The notes: a model not told the origin generated them from the sequence alone. A stretch of DNA of 64,000 nucleotides from Spirochaetota bacterium (GCA_023438065.1 JAEXRH010000013.1:59817-123816), one strand, 5' to 3'. Positions 8,294 through 16,686 are shown, counted from the first letter of the stretch. Translations and numbers: made by a program.

Positions 8294-9361
8294 ATGGATA
8301 ATAACGCGAAAAAACGCATTCTTACCGGAGACAGACCGACCGGCCGCCTCCATTTGGGTCACTACGTCGGGTCGATCGCGAACCGCGTCCGCCTCCAGGA
8401 CGAATACGAGTGCTTCTTCATCATAGCCGACCTTCACACGCTCACGACGAAGCCGGAGAAGGAGCACATCGAGGAGCTCGCGACGAACGTGCGCGAGATG
8501 GTCCTCGATTACCTCGCGTGCGGGATCGATCCCGCGAAGTCGACCATTTACCTCCAGTCGGCCGTTCCCGAGGTCACCGAGCTCAACCTCTTCTTCATGG
8601 ACCTCGTCACCGTGCCGCGCATGAACCGCATCCCGTCGCTCAAGGACATGGCGAAGAACGCGAACCTTTCCGAGATGCCGCTCGGACTGCTCGGCTACCC
8701 GGTCCTCCAGGCCGCGGACATCCTCCTCCCCCGCGCGACCCTCGTGCCGGTCGGCAAGGACAACGAGAGCCACGTCGAGCTCACCCGCGAGATCGCCAAG
8801 CGCTTCAACTTCATGTACGGCGAGACCTTCCCGATCCCGGACGTCATGGTCTCGGACTTCGGCTCGCTCGTCGGCACCGACGGCCAGGCGAAGATGTCCA
8901 AAAGCCTCAACAACGCGATCTTCCTCTCGGACGACGCGAAGACCGTGACCAAGAAGGTGAACGGAATGTTCACCGACCCGAACCGGACGAGCGCCGACGT
9001 GCCCGGCCGCGTCGAGGGAAACCCCGTGTTCATCTATCACGACGCGTTCAACCCGAACAAGGCGGAAATCGAGGACCTCAAGGCGCGCTATCTCGTCGGC
9101 AAGGTCGGCGACGTCGAGGTGAAGCAGAAGCTCACCGTCGCGCTCAACAACTTCCTCGACCCGATCCGCGAGCGGCGCGCGAAGTTCGAGTCGCAGTCGG
9201 GTCTCGTCGACGAGATCATCTACAACGGCACCCTCAAGATGCGCGAGGAAGCGCGCGAGACCCTTTCCCTCGCGAAAAAGGCGATGGGAATCTCGGGCGT
9301 CTGGAACCGGATCAGCCGCAAGGCCGAGGAAACCCGGAAGAAACGCGAGAAGGGAGAATAA
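8294..9361 (+). CDS. trpS: tryptophan--tRNA ligase
   Basis: The 355-residue protein is a class I aminoacyl-tRNA synthetase that charges tRNA-Trp. The HIGH-type motif appears as TGDRPTGRLHLGHYVGS near the N-terminus and the KMSKS motif as GQAKMSKSLNN at about residue 200. The length is normal for the bacterial enzyme. ATG at 8294 is the only start that puts the ATP-binding loop at the expected distance from the N-terminus; a longer open frame upstream runs through the intergenic region. It is followed after 7 bases by aroC, so the two are probably co-transcribed. A possible link is chorismate and tryptophan metabolism, but the pairing may be incidental. Confidence 0.97.
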   Translation: MDNNAKKRILTGDRPTGRLHLGHYVGSIANRVRLQDEYECFFIIADLHTLTTKPEKEHIEELATNVREMVLDYLACGIDPAKSTIYLQSAVPEVTELNLFFMDLVTVPRMNRIPSLKDMAKNANLSEMPLGLLGYPVLQAADILLPRATLVPVGKDNESHVELTREIAKRFNFMYGETFPIPDVMVSDFGSLVGTDGQAKMSKSLNNAIFLSDDAKTVTKKVNGMFTDPNRTSADVPGRVEGNPVFIYHDAFNPNKAEIEDLKARYLVGKVGDVEVKQKLTVALNNFLDPIRERRAKFESQSGLVDEIIYNGTLKMREEARETLSLAKKAMGISGVWNRISRKAEETRKKREKGE

Positions 9362-9368
9362 GGAAAGC

Positions 9369-10505
9369 ATGGGCGGCAATACCTTCGGGACGCTTTTCAG
9401 GATCACCACCTTCGGCGAAAGCCACGGCCCCGCCCTCGGCGTGACGGTCGACGGCTGCCCCGCGGGCATCCCGCTCGACGAGAAGACGATCCAGAAGGAA
9501 CTCGACCGACGCCGCCCCGGCGCCCATGCCCCGACCGACGCCGAGGGAAAGCCGACCGGCCCCTTCGCCCAGCAGGACATCGGGAAACTGAGCCCCGCCT
9601 CCACCTCGCGGAAGGAAGACGACGCGTGCGAGATCCTTTCAGGAACCTTCGAGGGAAAGACCACCGGCACCGCGATCGCCCTTCTCATCCGTAACACCAA
9701 CCAGCGCTCCGCCGACTACGGCGACATCGCGACCAAATTCCGGCCCGGACACGCCGACTGGCCCTACTTCGCGAAGTACGGCGTCCGCGACTACCGGGGC
9801 GGCGGAAGGTCCTCCGCCCGCGAGACGGCGGCCCGGGTCGCCGCGGGCGCGATCGCGCGCAGCTTTCTCGCCTCGAAGGGAATCTCGATCCTCGCGTGGA
9901 CCGAGGAGGCCGCGGGCATCGCGTGCGAAACCTTCGACCCGACGGCGATCGAAAAGAACGATTTCCGCGCCTGCGATATGGACGCCGCGCGCAAGATGTT
10001 CGACCGCGTCGTCGAGCTCAAAGCGAAAGGCGACAGCGCGGGCGGGATCGTCCGCTGCTCTATTACCGGCCTCCCCGCGGGCCTCGGCGAACCCGTTTTC
10101 GACAAAGCAGACGCGGAGCTCGCCCGCGCGATGCTCTCCCTCGGCGCCGTCAAGGGCATCGAGTTCGGCTCGGGCTTCGAGAGCGCCCGGATGCTCGGAA
10201 GCGAATGGAACGATCCCATGAGGCGCGGCGCGGACGGGAAACCCCGTTTCGAGACCAATCACGCGGGCGGCATCCTCGGCGGGCTTTCCTCCGGCGCGGA
10301 GGTCACCTTCCGCCTCGCCGTGAAGCCCGTCCCCTCGATCAGCCTTCCCCAACGGACGATCGACGTCGAGGGAAACGAGTGCGAGATCGCGATCAAGGGC
10401 CGCCACGACGTGTGCGTGTGCCCCCGCCTGGTCCCGGTCGTCGAGGCGATGGCCGCGCTCGTCGTCGCGGACCTCTATCTCAGGAACCTCGCGACCCGCG
10501 GGTAA
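9369..10505 (+). CDS. aroC: chorismate synthase
   Basis: The 378-residue protein matches chorismate synthase, which converts 5-enolpyruvylshikimate-3-phosphate to chorismate using reduced FMN. Visible signatures are FRITTFGESHGPALGV at the N-terminus, RPGHADWPY, DYRGGGRSSARETAAR in the middle and the GILGGLSSG / RHDVCVCPRLVPVVEAM region towards the C-terminus. The start follows trpS by 7 bases with AGGAAAGC just upstream. A 9-bp perfect GC hairpin lies 8 bases past the stop. Confidence 0.97.
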   Translation: MGGNTFGTLFRITTFGESHGPALGVTVDGCPAGIPLDEKTIQKELDRRRPGAHAPTDAEGKPTGPFAQQDIGKLSPASTSRKEDDACEILSGTFEGKTTGTAIALLIRNTNQRSADYGDIATKFRPGHADWPYFAKYGVRDYRGGGRSSARETAARVAAGAIARSFLASKGISILAWTEEAAGIACETFDPTAIEKNDFRACDMDAARKMFDRVVELKAKGDSAGGIVRCSITGLPAGLGEPVFDKADAELARAMLSLGAVKGIEFGSGFESARMLGSEWNDPMRRGADGKPRFETNHAGGILGGLSSGAEVTFRLAVKPVPSISLPQRTIDVEGNECEIAIKGRHDVCVCPRLVPVVEAMAALVVADLYLRNLATRG

Positions 10506-10513
10506 AAGGCGAC

Positions 10514-10543
10514 CGCGCGGGGATAAACTTTACTCCCCGCGCG
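10514..10543 (+). terminator. GC-rich hairpin after aroC (terminator-like, no T-run)
   Basis: CGCGCGGGG / CCCCGCGCG, 9 bp perfect, with a 12-base AT-rich loop. No T-run follows, so termination is uncertain. The loop overlaps a possible -35 (TTTACT, 10529-10534) paired with TATCCT (10552-10557) for the next gene, which would start 6 bases after the -10. Confidence 0.5.
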
Positions 10544-10563
10544 AACCATGGTATCCTTCTTTC

Positions 10564-10923
10564 ATGACAATCCTTGAAGTACAAAACGCGATCGAGGCGG
10601 AAATCGTGCCGGAGACGGCGCGGAACGACGTCGAGATCCTTTCCGCGTGCGGCGCCGACCTCATGAGCGACGTCATGGCGTTCGTGAAGGACCAGGTGCT
10701 CCTCCTTACCGGGCTCATCAACGTGCAGGTCGTCAGGACCGCGATGCTCATGGATATCCAGGCGATATGCTTCGTCCGCGGCAAGGCGCCGACCGACGAA
10801 ATGGTCCAGATGGCGAGGGAAAACGGGATCGTGCTCCTCAAGACGAAGCTCCCGATGTACCTCGCGTGCGGCAAGCTGTACCTGGCGGGCGTCCGTCAGG
10901 GCGGCGTCAGAAAGATCGACTGA
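10564..10923 (+). CDS. DRTGG-domain protein
   Basis: The 119-residue protein resembles the DRTGG domain found alone or next to phosphotransacetylase and CBS domains. Features are the alternating hydrophobic strands around ILSACGADLMSDVMAF, LLTGLINVQVVRTAMLMDI, ICFVRGKAPTDEMVQMA and a final MYLACGKLYLAG. In other anaerobes such proteins are encoded beside RsbW-like ATPases and [FeFe] hydrogenases, exactly the neighbours found here, so it is probably a small regulatory subunit of a hydrogenase-linked switch. It has no clear catalytic residues. No good Shine-Dalgarno precedes the ATG. Confidence 0.8.
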   Translation: MTILEVQNAIEAEIVPETARNDVEILSACGADLMSDVMAFVKDQVLLLTGLINVQVVRTAMLMDIQAICFVRGKAPTDEMVQMARENGIVLLKTKLPMYLACGKLYLAGVRQGGVRKID

Positions 10924-10937
10924 CCGAATAAGGCCGG

Positions 10938-11363
10938 ATGTCCGTGACGTACCATTACGAGGTGTCGGGCGAGGACTTTTCCCGCGCGGGAAACGCGTCG
11001 TCCGAGATGAAAAAGATCCTCCAGAGACTCGGAATCCCCGCGGACGTGATCAAGCGGACGGCGGTCGCGATGTACGAGGCCGAGATCAACATGGTCGTCC
11101 ACGCGGGCGGCGGGGTCGCGGACATCTCGATCGACTCGGGCGCGATCACGATCGTCATGACCGACCACGGACCGGGGATCGCCGACATCGACCTCGCGAT
11201 GAAGGACGGCTACTCGACCGCGCCCGAGATCATCCGGGAGCTCGGCTTCGGCGCGGGAATGGGACTCACGAACATGAAGCGGAATACCGACGAGATGAAG
11301 ATAGACTCGACGGTCGGCTCGGGCACGACCGTGACGATGAAGATACTGATACCGGAGGCGTGA
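10938..11363 (+). CDS. RsbW-like anti-sigma / serine-kinase ATPase
   Basis: The 141-residue protein is a GHKL-type ATPase domain of the RsbW/SpoIIAB class. The N-box is MYEAEINMVVHA (E..N), followed by VMTDHGPGIADID (G1 box) and FGAGMGLTNMKR (G2-like), ending VGSGTTVTMKI. Such proteins phosphorylate an anti-sigma-factor antagonist or hold a sigma factor in switch modules. It sits between the DRTGG gene and a sensory-type [FeFe] hydrogenase and its stop overlaps the hydrogenase start. No antagonist or PP2C phosphatase gene is visible in the window, so the partner must be elsewhere if it exists. Confidence 0.85.
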   Translation: MSVTYHYEVSGEDFSRAGNASSEMKKILQRLGIPADVIKRTAVAMYEAEINMVVHAGGGVADISIDSGAITIVMTDHGPGIADIDLAMKDGYSTAPEIIRELGFGAGMGLTNMKRNTDEMKIDSTVGSGTTVTMKILIPEA

Positions 11364-12754
11364 TGGAAGGGCCCGACGGCGCGAAGCGGTTTCATTCGGT
11401 AATACTCGACGAGGGAGAATGTAAGGGGTGCACCGTGTGCGTGACCACCTGCCCCGTCGAGGCGATCCGCGTCCGCGGCGGCAAGGCGCGCATCCTCGCC
11501 GAGCGCTGCATCGACTGCGGCGAGTGCATCAGGCGATGCCCCAACCGCGCGAAAAAGGCCCGCGCGGACTCCCTTTCCGCGCTTCAAGGCGGCGGCGAAT
11601 TCGATCGCTTCGACTGGAAGATCGCCCTCCCCGCCCCCTCCCTCTACGGCCAGTTCCCGAGCCGCTTTTCGGTCGACGCGATCCACCGGGGACTCCTCGC
11701 CCTCGGCTTCGACGAGGTCTTTCCCGTCGCGCGCGCCACGGGCCACGTCGCCCGCGCCGTGCGCGCGCTGCTCGACCGCGAACGCTACCCCGACCTGCCG
11801 AGACCCCTCATCTCCTCGAGCTGCCCGACCATCGTGAAGGTCATCCAGATCCGCTTCCCGACCCTCATCGAGCACATCGCCCCGATACTCGCCCCGATCG
11901 AGATCGCGGGCCGCCTCGCGCGCGAAGAGGCGGCAAGCGCGCATCCCGACAAGAAAAACGTCGGCTGCTTTTTCATCTCCCCGTGCGCGGGAAAGATCAC
12001 CGAGGCGAAGGCCCCGATCGGAAACGAAGAGAGCTCGATCGACGGCGTCTTCAGCATGAAGGACGTCCACCTCCCGATCCTCCAGGCCCTTTCAAGGACC
12101 GCGTCCGCGAACGGTTCCGGCCAGGACCAGGCGGCCCGCGCGAGCGAAATCGCCTGGGGCCGCGCCGGGGGCGAGGCCGAAGCGACCGTCGCCGGCGGCA
12201 AGACCAGCTGGCTCGCCTGCGACGGGATGGACGAGTGCGAACGGCTCCTCGAGGCGGCGGAAAACGGGAAGCTCGGCTCGATCGACTTCCTCGAGCTCAT
12301 GGCCTGCTCGGGCGGCTGCGTCGGCGGCCCCTTGGCCGTCGAAAACGCGACCCTTGCCCGGCACGTCCTCGTCGAGCGCGAAAAGGCCCTCGCCGAGCGC
12401 GAAAGCGCCCGCATCCGCGAACGCGAAGTCGACCTCGCCCGCCTTCCGGATCACGCGGCCGCCGAAGAACCCGCCGACTGCCTCCGCGCTTCTCCCTTCG
12501 CGCCCCGACCCGCCTTGCGCCTCGACGGCGACTTCGGCAAGGCCCGCGCGATGATGGAAGAGATGGAAGCGATCGCGGCGAGCCTTCCCGGCCTCGATTG
12601 CGGCTGCTGCGGCTCGCCCAACTGCCACGCCCTCGCCGAGGACATCGTGCGGGGCACCGCCTCCCGGACCGACTGCGTCATCATCCTCAAGGAACAGTAC
12701 CGCGACCTCCTCGAGCGGGGCGACAGCCTCAATCAGGCGGAAGAGGACGCATGA
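11363..12754 (+). CDS. sensory-type [FeFe] hydrogenase-like protein with Fes domain
   Basis: The product (463 residues from ATG 11363, GGAGG upstream) has two N-terminal [4Fe-4S] motifs (CKGCTVCVTTCP, CIDCGECIRRCP), an [FeFe] hydrogenase large-subunit core and a C-terminal four-Cys Fes domain (CGCCGSPNC ... DC). The H-cluster loops are LISSSCPT, FISPCAGKITEAK and LELMACSGGCVGG. All four cluster-ligand cysteines are present, but the usual L1 motif TSCCP is SSSCP, so the cysteine used as proton relay in catalytic enzymes is a serine. Together with the DRTGG and RsbW-like neighbours this fits a hydrogen- or redox-sensing member rather than a bulk catalyst. The role is inferred. Its stop overlaps the next start (ATGA). 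Confidence 0.85.
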   Translation: MEGPDGAKRFHSVILDEGECKGCTVCVTTCPVEAIRVRGGKARILAERCIDCGECIRRCPNRAKKARADSLSALQGGGEFDRFDWKIALPAPSLYGQFPSRFSVDAIHRGLLALGFDEVFPVARATGHVARAVRALLDRERYPDLPRPLISSSCPTIVKVIQIRFPTLIEHIAPILAPIEIAGRLAREEAASAHPDKKNVGCFFISPCAGKITEAKAPIGNEESSIDGVFSMKDVHLPILQALSRTASANGSGQDQAARASEIAWGRAGGEAEATVAGGKTSWLACDGMDECERLLEAAENGKLGSIDFLELMACSGGCVGGPLAVENATLARHVLVEREKALAERESARIREREVDLARLPDHAAAEEPADCLRASPFAPRPALRLDGDFGKARAMMEEMEAIAASLPGLDCGCCGSPNCHALAEDIVRGTASRTDCVIILKEQYRDLLERGDSLNQAEEDA

Positions 12755-13347
12755 AGGACGCGCTCCGGGCCGAGATGCGCTCGCGGCTCAAGTCGGTTAC
12801 GGAGGTTGTATACCTACCGGTAGGTATAGAACCGCCCATCATCCCCCCAACGACGAAAACCCTTTTCGCCTACCTCGCCTTCGCAGGCGAAATCGACCCC
12901 TCCCGCCTCATCGACGACGCCCTCGCGCGCGGCCTTGCCGTCGCCGTCCCCCGCGTCATCAAAACGGGAGAGCGGCGCGACCTCGAGTTCCGCAAGATTG
13001 AATCCTCGAGCGGCCCCTTCGTATCAGGCGCGTACGGCATCCCCGAGCCCCCGCCCGACGCCCCCCTCCACTGGCCCGCCCCCCTACCCGATTCCGCCTT
13101 CCCCCTCGCCGTCCTCGTTCCCGCCCTCGCCTTCGATCGTTCCGGAAACCGGCTCGGACGCGGCGCGGGCTTCTACGACCGCTTCCTCGAAGCCCTCCTT
13201 CGAGCCCACACGCGCGAGCGGGAAGCGGGACGCATCACCCTCATCGGCGCCTGCCACTCCTTCCAGATCGCGCAGACCGTCCCCGTCGAGGCCCACGATA
13301 TCGCCGTCGATTGCATTGCCTGCGAGAAGGGTTGTATAGTTAAGTAA
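12751..13347 (+). CDS. 5-formyltetrahydrofolate cyclo-ligase
   Basis: The 198-residue product shows the family signature DRSGNRLGRGAGFYDRFL (about residues 128-145), which holds the ATP/folate-binding loop, and ends with a VPVEAHDIAVD strand. It should convert 5-formyl-THF to 5,10-methenyl-THF with ATP. The start overlaps the hydrogenase stop (GCATGA), so it is translated from the same transcript. Residues 20-32 (VVYLPVGIEPPIIPP) are unlike the usual helical N-terminus and are partly encoded by a 20-bp perfect palindrome at 12809-12828. Enzyme assignment is firm; the N-terminal oddity is reported separately. Confidence 0.9.
   Translation: MKDALRAEMRSRLKSVTEVVYLPVGIEPPIIPPTTKTLFAYLAFAGEIDPSRLIDDALARGLAVAVPRVIKTGERRDLEFRKIESSSGPFVSGAYGIPEPPPDAPLHWPAPLPDSAFPLAVLVPALAFDRSGNRLGRGAGFYDRFLEALLRAHTREREAGRITLIGACHSFQIAQTVPVEAHDIAVDCIACEKGCIVK
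12809..12828. repeat. 20-bp perfect palindrome inside coding sequence
   Basis: TATACCTACCGGTAGGTATA is its own reverse complement over all 20 bases and is read in frame within the 5-FCL gene. It has the look of a TetR-family operator or an inserted palindromic element. Confidence 0.7.
13311..13340 (+). promoter_or_regulatory. sigma70-like promoter within the end of the 5-FCL gene
   Basis: TTGCAT (13311-13316), 18-base spacer, TATAGT (13335-13340), followed by GGGAGG before the ATG at 13368. Confidence 0.55.
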
Positions 13348-13367
13348 AAGAAAACGGGAGGCACACC

Positions 13368-13964
13368 ATGGGAGAAATCCGATCAGCGCTCGACATCGCG
13401 CTTGAAAAGACCGCGCACATCGAGGGAGACCCGAAGAGCGCCGACAACCGCGACCTCAGGAATTCGGGCAAGAAAGCCGCCGGAGACTACCTATCAGGCG
13501 GGGACGCGAAGGTGCTCGCCGACGCCCTTTCGGGAAAGGACGGGGAGCGCGCGCACAGGGTCATAGAGGGCATCGTCTCGATCCTCCTCGCGAGCCTGCA
13601 CCTCCCCGCGAGCGAGGCCGACCTCGACAAGGCGGCCAGAGTCGGCGCGGGCCTCGAGGCGATCCTCCCCAAAACGGGGATGGCCCCGCTTTTCGGCCAG
13701 GTCGACCAGATCCTCAGGCAATTCCTCGCAGAGGGCGAGCAGCTCAAGAAGGCCCTCGAACAGCAGTTCGGCCCCAAGCTCCGCGCGAAACAGCAGGAAC
13801 TCGCCCGCCGCTACGGCCAGACCGTCCCGATGGACCTCCACCAGGACCCCGAATACGTCAACGCCCTCGCGCGAAACAGGCGCGCCCTCGACGAGAAATA
13901 CGACGCCGTCATCGACGAAGTCCGCGCCCGCGTCCGCGAGACCGCCGGCATCGCCGAGGAGTGA
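13368..13964 (+). CDS. conserved-looking helical protein, unknown function
   Basis: The 198-residue soluble protein is almost wholly helical by eye, with charged, heptad-like stretches in the second half (QLKKALEQQFGPKLRAKQQELARRYGQ, NRRALDEKYDAVIDEVRARV) that could form coiled coil. It has no signal peptide, cysteines or catalytic motif. GGGAGG lies upstream of the ATG and a promoter is present at 13311-13340, so it is probably transcribed by itself. I do not recognise it and give no function. Confidence 0.75.
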   Translation: MGEIRSALDIALEKTAHIEGDPKSADNRDLRNSGKKAAGDYLSGGDAKVLADALSGKDGERAHRVIEGIVSILLASLHLPASEADLDKAARVGAGLEAILPKTGMAPLFGQVDQILRQFLAEGEQLKKALEQQFGPKLRAKQQELARRYGQTVPMDLHQDPEYVNALARNRRALDEKYDAVIDEVRARVRETAGIAEE

Positions 13965-13987
13965 CCGCTCAGGAAAAACGCCGCCTC

Positions 13988-14016
13988 TTGACATTTTTTT
14001 CACGATCGGGTACTTT
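13988..14016 (+). promoter_or_regulatory. promoter of tRNA-Asn
   Basis: Consensus TTGACA (13988-13993), 17-base spacer, TACTTT (14011-14016), 40 bases before the mature tRNA. Confidence 0.7.
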
Positions 14017-14055
14017 AATTCTCGCCCAGAGCGCGTAAAAACGCTTGACGAGCAT

Positions 14056-14128
14056 TCCCCTGTAGCTCAGTCGGCAGAGCAAGTGGCTGTTAACCACTGG
14101 GTCTGGTGTTCGAATCACCACGGGGGAG
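14056..14128 (+). tRNA. tRNA-Asn(GTT)
   Basis: Full cloverleaf: acceptor TCCCCTG/CGGGGGA, D-stem GCTC/GAGC, anticodon stem AGTGG/CCACT with loop CTGTTAA (anticodon GTT), T-stem TGGTG/CACCA with TTCGAAT loop, discriminator G. CCA is not encoded. A strong promoter precedes it and a terminator follows. Confidence 0.96.
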
Positions 14129-14130
14129 CG

Positions 14131-14156
14131 AAAGCCCATCCAACCGGATGGGCTTT
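14131..14156 (+). terminator. terminator after tRNA-Asn
   Basis: Perfect 11-bp stem AAAGCCCATCC / GGATGGGCTTT with AACC loop, followed by ATCATTTT. Confidence 0.8.
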
Positions 14157-14182
14157 ATCATTTTAAAGTCGCCCAAGAAAAT

Positions 14183-14306
14183 GGGCGCGCCGGGACATCA
14201 CGGAAGCCGCCCCGCAAGGCGGGCGAAACGCGGTGAGCCGGCCGGGCTTTCCATTCCAATCTTTGGGTCCGAAGGCCCCAAAGGATTTCCATTTCAATCC
14301 CTCGCG
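14183..14306. repeat. dispersed structured repeat, copy D (reverse orientation)
   Basis: Begins GGGCGCGCCGGGA, contains GAGCCGGCCGGGCTTTCC, a CTTTGGG/CCCAAAG hairpin and ends TTTCAATCCCTCGCGC. The same order with a different internal hairpin is at 61549-61656; reverse-complemented, its core AGGGATTGAA...GGAAAGCCCGG matches copies at 32554 and 63867. Confidence 0.65.
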
Positions 14307-14635
14307 CAAGAGCGAAAGGAAGATCACTCGGGTGCTGAGTGGAAATGTATCAACGGGCCCGTTCTCACGGGGCCGCGAACGCGCCGAGGATACCTCGCGC
14401 AGGTTCGGATCGCCCGCGACGGCGTCTTTCCGCGACGAGCGTTGATTTTTCAGCCTCCGCCCCTTACAGTTTAAGGGTAGGCGCGCGGGGCGCGCGTATC
14501 GTTTCAATCGAGGTGCATGATGGTCGAACCAGGGTTCGTAGCGATCGACGGTTGCGTCTTTTCTCTCTTTTCGCCCGGATTCAAGTTCTTCGCCCCTACA
14601 CGTTTTGACCGTAACTAGCGCCGCGTGGAGGCAAC
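14307..14635 (+). promoter_or_regulatory. non-coding region with promoter and long 5' leader of the EAL gene
   Basis: No convincing gene. A promoter TTGATT (14442-14447), 17-base spacer, TACAGT (14465-14470) would start transcription near 14477 and leave a leader of about 160 bases before the EAL-gene ATG at 14636. The leader holds a GC hairpin (GCGCG/CGCGC near 14480) and pyrimidine-rich stretches and could be regulatory. I could not match it to a known riboswitch. Confidence 0.45.
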
Positions 14636-16543
14636 ATGAATCCCCTCATCGATCCCTTTGAGCTTACGCTCGTGCGTCGGGTTTTTATCGGAATGCTCTC
14701 GTTTTTCGTCGCCGTCCTCGTCGCGGGCATACTTACCCAAATCCTCTACCCGATTCAAACGAGACTGTTCTCCGCCATGTTGACCTTGCGCCTGGTCGCG
14801 TTGACGATGAACGCCGTCGCCCTCGCCGTAATCCTTCGTGTCCGCGTTTCAGGTCGCCTGCTCGTCATTCTCCCGGAAATCGCGCTCGGCGTGAACTTCT
14901 TGCACTCGCTCGTGAACATCACCTCGGGGGGCCTGCGCCAAACAGACGCGATGACCTCGTACCTCGTCGTCGCCTTATTCTACGTGCTCCTCTTCGGCTT
15001 TTTCGTCAGAAACCACTGGAACACCGTGATCTTCGGCGCCCTGCTCTGCCTCATCGCCGCATACGTTTTCCGGTGGCGAGCCGAGCTCTTCTTCGAGCCA
15101 GATCCCGACCGCGCGGATCTCGTAATGACCACGTATATCACCATGCTTTTCGGCATCTCGATTTCCACGATCCTCGTGTCCTTCGGGAACGCCATATCAA
15201 GTTCGCTTCTCACGCGTACGCGCGAGGCGAACAAGGCCTTGCGCGCCCTCGCGTTCCAAGACCAGGTCACGAAATTGCCGAACGCCCTTCAGATGGCCGA
15301 GGACTTCAAGGATCGCGCCGCCCCGGGAGTTTTCGTCCTGTTCGGTTTCAAGATCGACGGCCTGGAATCGCTCAACGAAAAACTCGGGGTCGAGCGGACC
15401 AACATGCTCCTCGCGGAGCTGACGGACAACGTCTCCGCGGCGCTCGCGCAACTGGGAGGGAGCGGAGATGACGGCGATTTCCCCCACTACCGGAAGCTCT
15501 ATCGCATCGAGAGCAATACCTTCATGTCCGCGGCGCCCGCCCGCGACGACCACGAACCGGGCTCGATGTACGCGCGGCTCCTTCACGGCACCCTCGAACG
15601 CCTGACATTGGGCCGCGAACCGCTTCCCCCCTTGAGCTTCGCCGGCGGTTTCTCGCGGTTCCCGGACGACGCGCCCGATATCGAGCAACTGACGCGGAAC
15701 CTTCTCAACCTCCTGCACGCGAAAACGGGCGAAAACCAGGGACGCTTCGTCGGCTTCGACCACGAGCGGTATCGCGAGCTCCTGCGCGTCGACGCGCTTC
15801 GCGTCGATCTGCGCCATGCGATCGGTACCGGCTCGATCGCCGCGGCCTTCCAGCCCAAGATCGTGCTCGTTTCCGGCAAGGCGGCGGGCTTCGAGATTCT
15901 CGCGCGCTGGCGCGCCGAACGCCACGGCAACGTGTCGCCCGGCGAGTTCATCCCCCTGGCCGAGCAAGACGGCCTCATCGACGCCCTTACCCGGCAGATA
16001 TTCCGGCAGGCGTTCTCCTTCATCGAGCGCGCCCGAACTATCCGCGAGGATTGCCACGTCGCGATCAACCTCTCGCCCGGAGTCCTGACGGCCGAATTTC
16101 TCGACTGGCTCGACGCGACGCTCCGCGACAACGGCCTTGGCCCGTTCGTCGAGCTCGAAATCACGGAGGGCATCCTCATGAACGTGAACCCGGTCGTCGC
16201 AACGCGCTTCAACGCCTTGCGCGCCCGCGGCGCGCGGTTCGCGATCGACGACTTCGGGACCGGGTACTCGAACCTCGGTTATCTTCAGACCTTCGAGGCC
16301 GACGTGCTCAAGATCGACCGGATGTTCGTCGACGGCACGCCGGCGAACGTGAATAACTGCAAGCTCCTGCAGGCGATCGTGCAGATGGCCCATTCGTTCA
16401 GCATGACCGTGGTCGCCGAGGGCGTCGAGTATCGCGAGCAACGAGACTTTCTCGAGGGCCTCGGATGCCACCAGATCCAGGGGTATTATTACTCGAAGCC
16501 ATTACCGCTCGACGAGGCGCTCGAGTATTTGAAGGGCCATTGA
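14636..16543 (+). CDS. membrane-bound EAL-domain c-di-GMP phosphodiesterase with degenerate GGDEF
   Basis: The 635-residue product has five or six N-terminal membrane segments (about 15-195), a GGDEF-like domain without the GGDEF motif (about 205-370, probably inactive) and a C-terminal EAL domain (about 385-630). EAL signatures are GFEILARW (EIL in place of EAL), FIPLAEQDGLI, ELEITEGILM, IDDFGTGYSNLGYL, LKIDRMFVDG and AEGVEYREQ, so the metal-binding acidic residues and loop 6 are in place. It should hydrolyse c-di-GMP to pGpG. The start has GGAGG upstream and a long leader. It is paired in the window with an active-looking GGDEF cyclase at 48301-49398, but the two are not linked. Confidence 0.92.
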   Translation: MNPLIDPFELTLVRRVFIGMLSFFVAVLVAGILTQILYPIQTRLFSAMLTLRLVALTMNAVALAVILRVRVSGRLLVILPEIALGVNFLHSLVNITSGGLRQTDAMTSYLVVALFYVLLFGFFVRNHWNTVIFGALLCLIAAYVFRWRAELFFEPDPDRADLVMTTYITMLFGISISTILVSFGNAISSSLLTRTREANKALRALAFQDQVTKLPNALQMAEDFKDRAAPGVFVLFGFKIDGLESLNEKLGVERTNMLLAELTDNVSAALAQLGGSGDDGDFPHYRKLYRIESNTFMSAAPARDDHEPGSMYARLLHGTLERLTLGREPLPPLSFAGGFSRFPDDAPDIEQLTRNLLNLLHAKTGENQGRFVGFDHERYRELLRVDALRVDLRHAIGTGSIAAAFQPKIVLVSGKAAGFEILARWRAERHGNVSPGEFIPLAEQDGLIDALTRQIFRQAFSFIERARTIREDCHVAINLSPGVLTAEFLDWLDATLRDNGLGPFVELEITEGILMNVNPVVATRFNALRARGARFAIDDFGTGYSNLGYLQTFEADVLKIDRMFVDGTPANVNNCKLLQAIVQMAHSFSMTVVAEGVEYREQRDFLEGLGCHQIQGYYYSKPLPLDEALEYLKGH

Positions 16544-16686
16544 GCGCGTTTCCGTCTGGCTCGCCGAGTCGACCCTGATCGACCTTTTTTTCGCCAGTTC
16601 TTGTGGTACACTTTGTAACCGTGGTACTTCAAGGGACAGGTACAAATCTTACGGGGTTTGCGGGCATGGATACAGGAGACCGATGA

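Noticed and set aside
8090..9700. 536-codon minus-strand frame opposite trpS and aroC
   Set aside because: Both plus-strand genes are unmistakable; the antisense product has no motif.
11428..13347. 639-codon plus-strand frame that would fuse with 5-FCL
   Set aside because: Most of it is an Arg/Pro-rich out-of-frame reading of the hydrogenase gene; the 5-FCL start at 12751 is overlapping and coupled.
14106..14608. short open frames after tRNA-Asn
   Set aside because: They run through a terminator and the dispersed repeat; no Shine-Dalgarno or family features.
14477..14635. c-di-GMP riboswitch before the EAL gene
   Set aside because: I could not find the conserved GEMM-I or GEMM-II sequence elements, only a GC hairpin.
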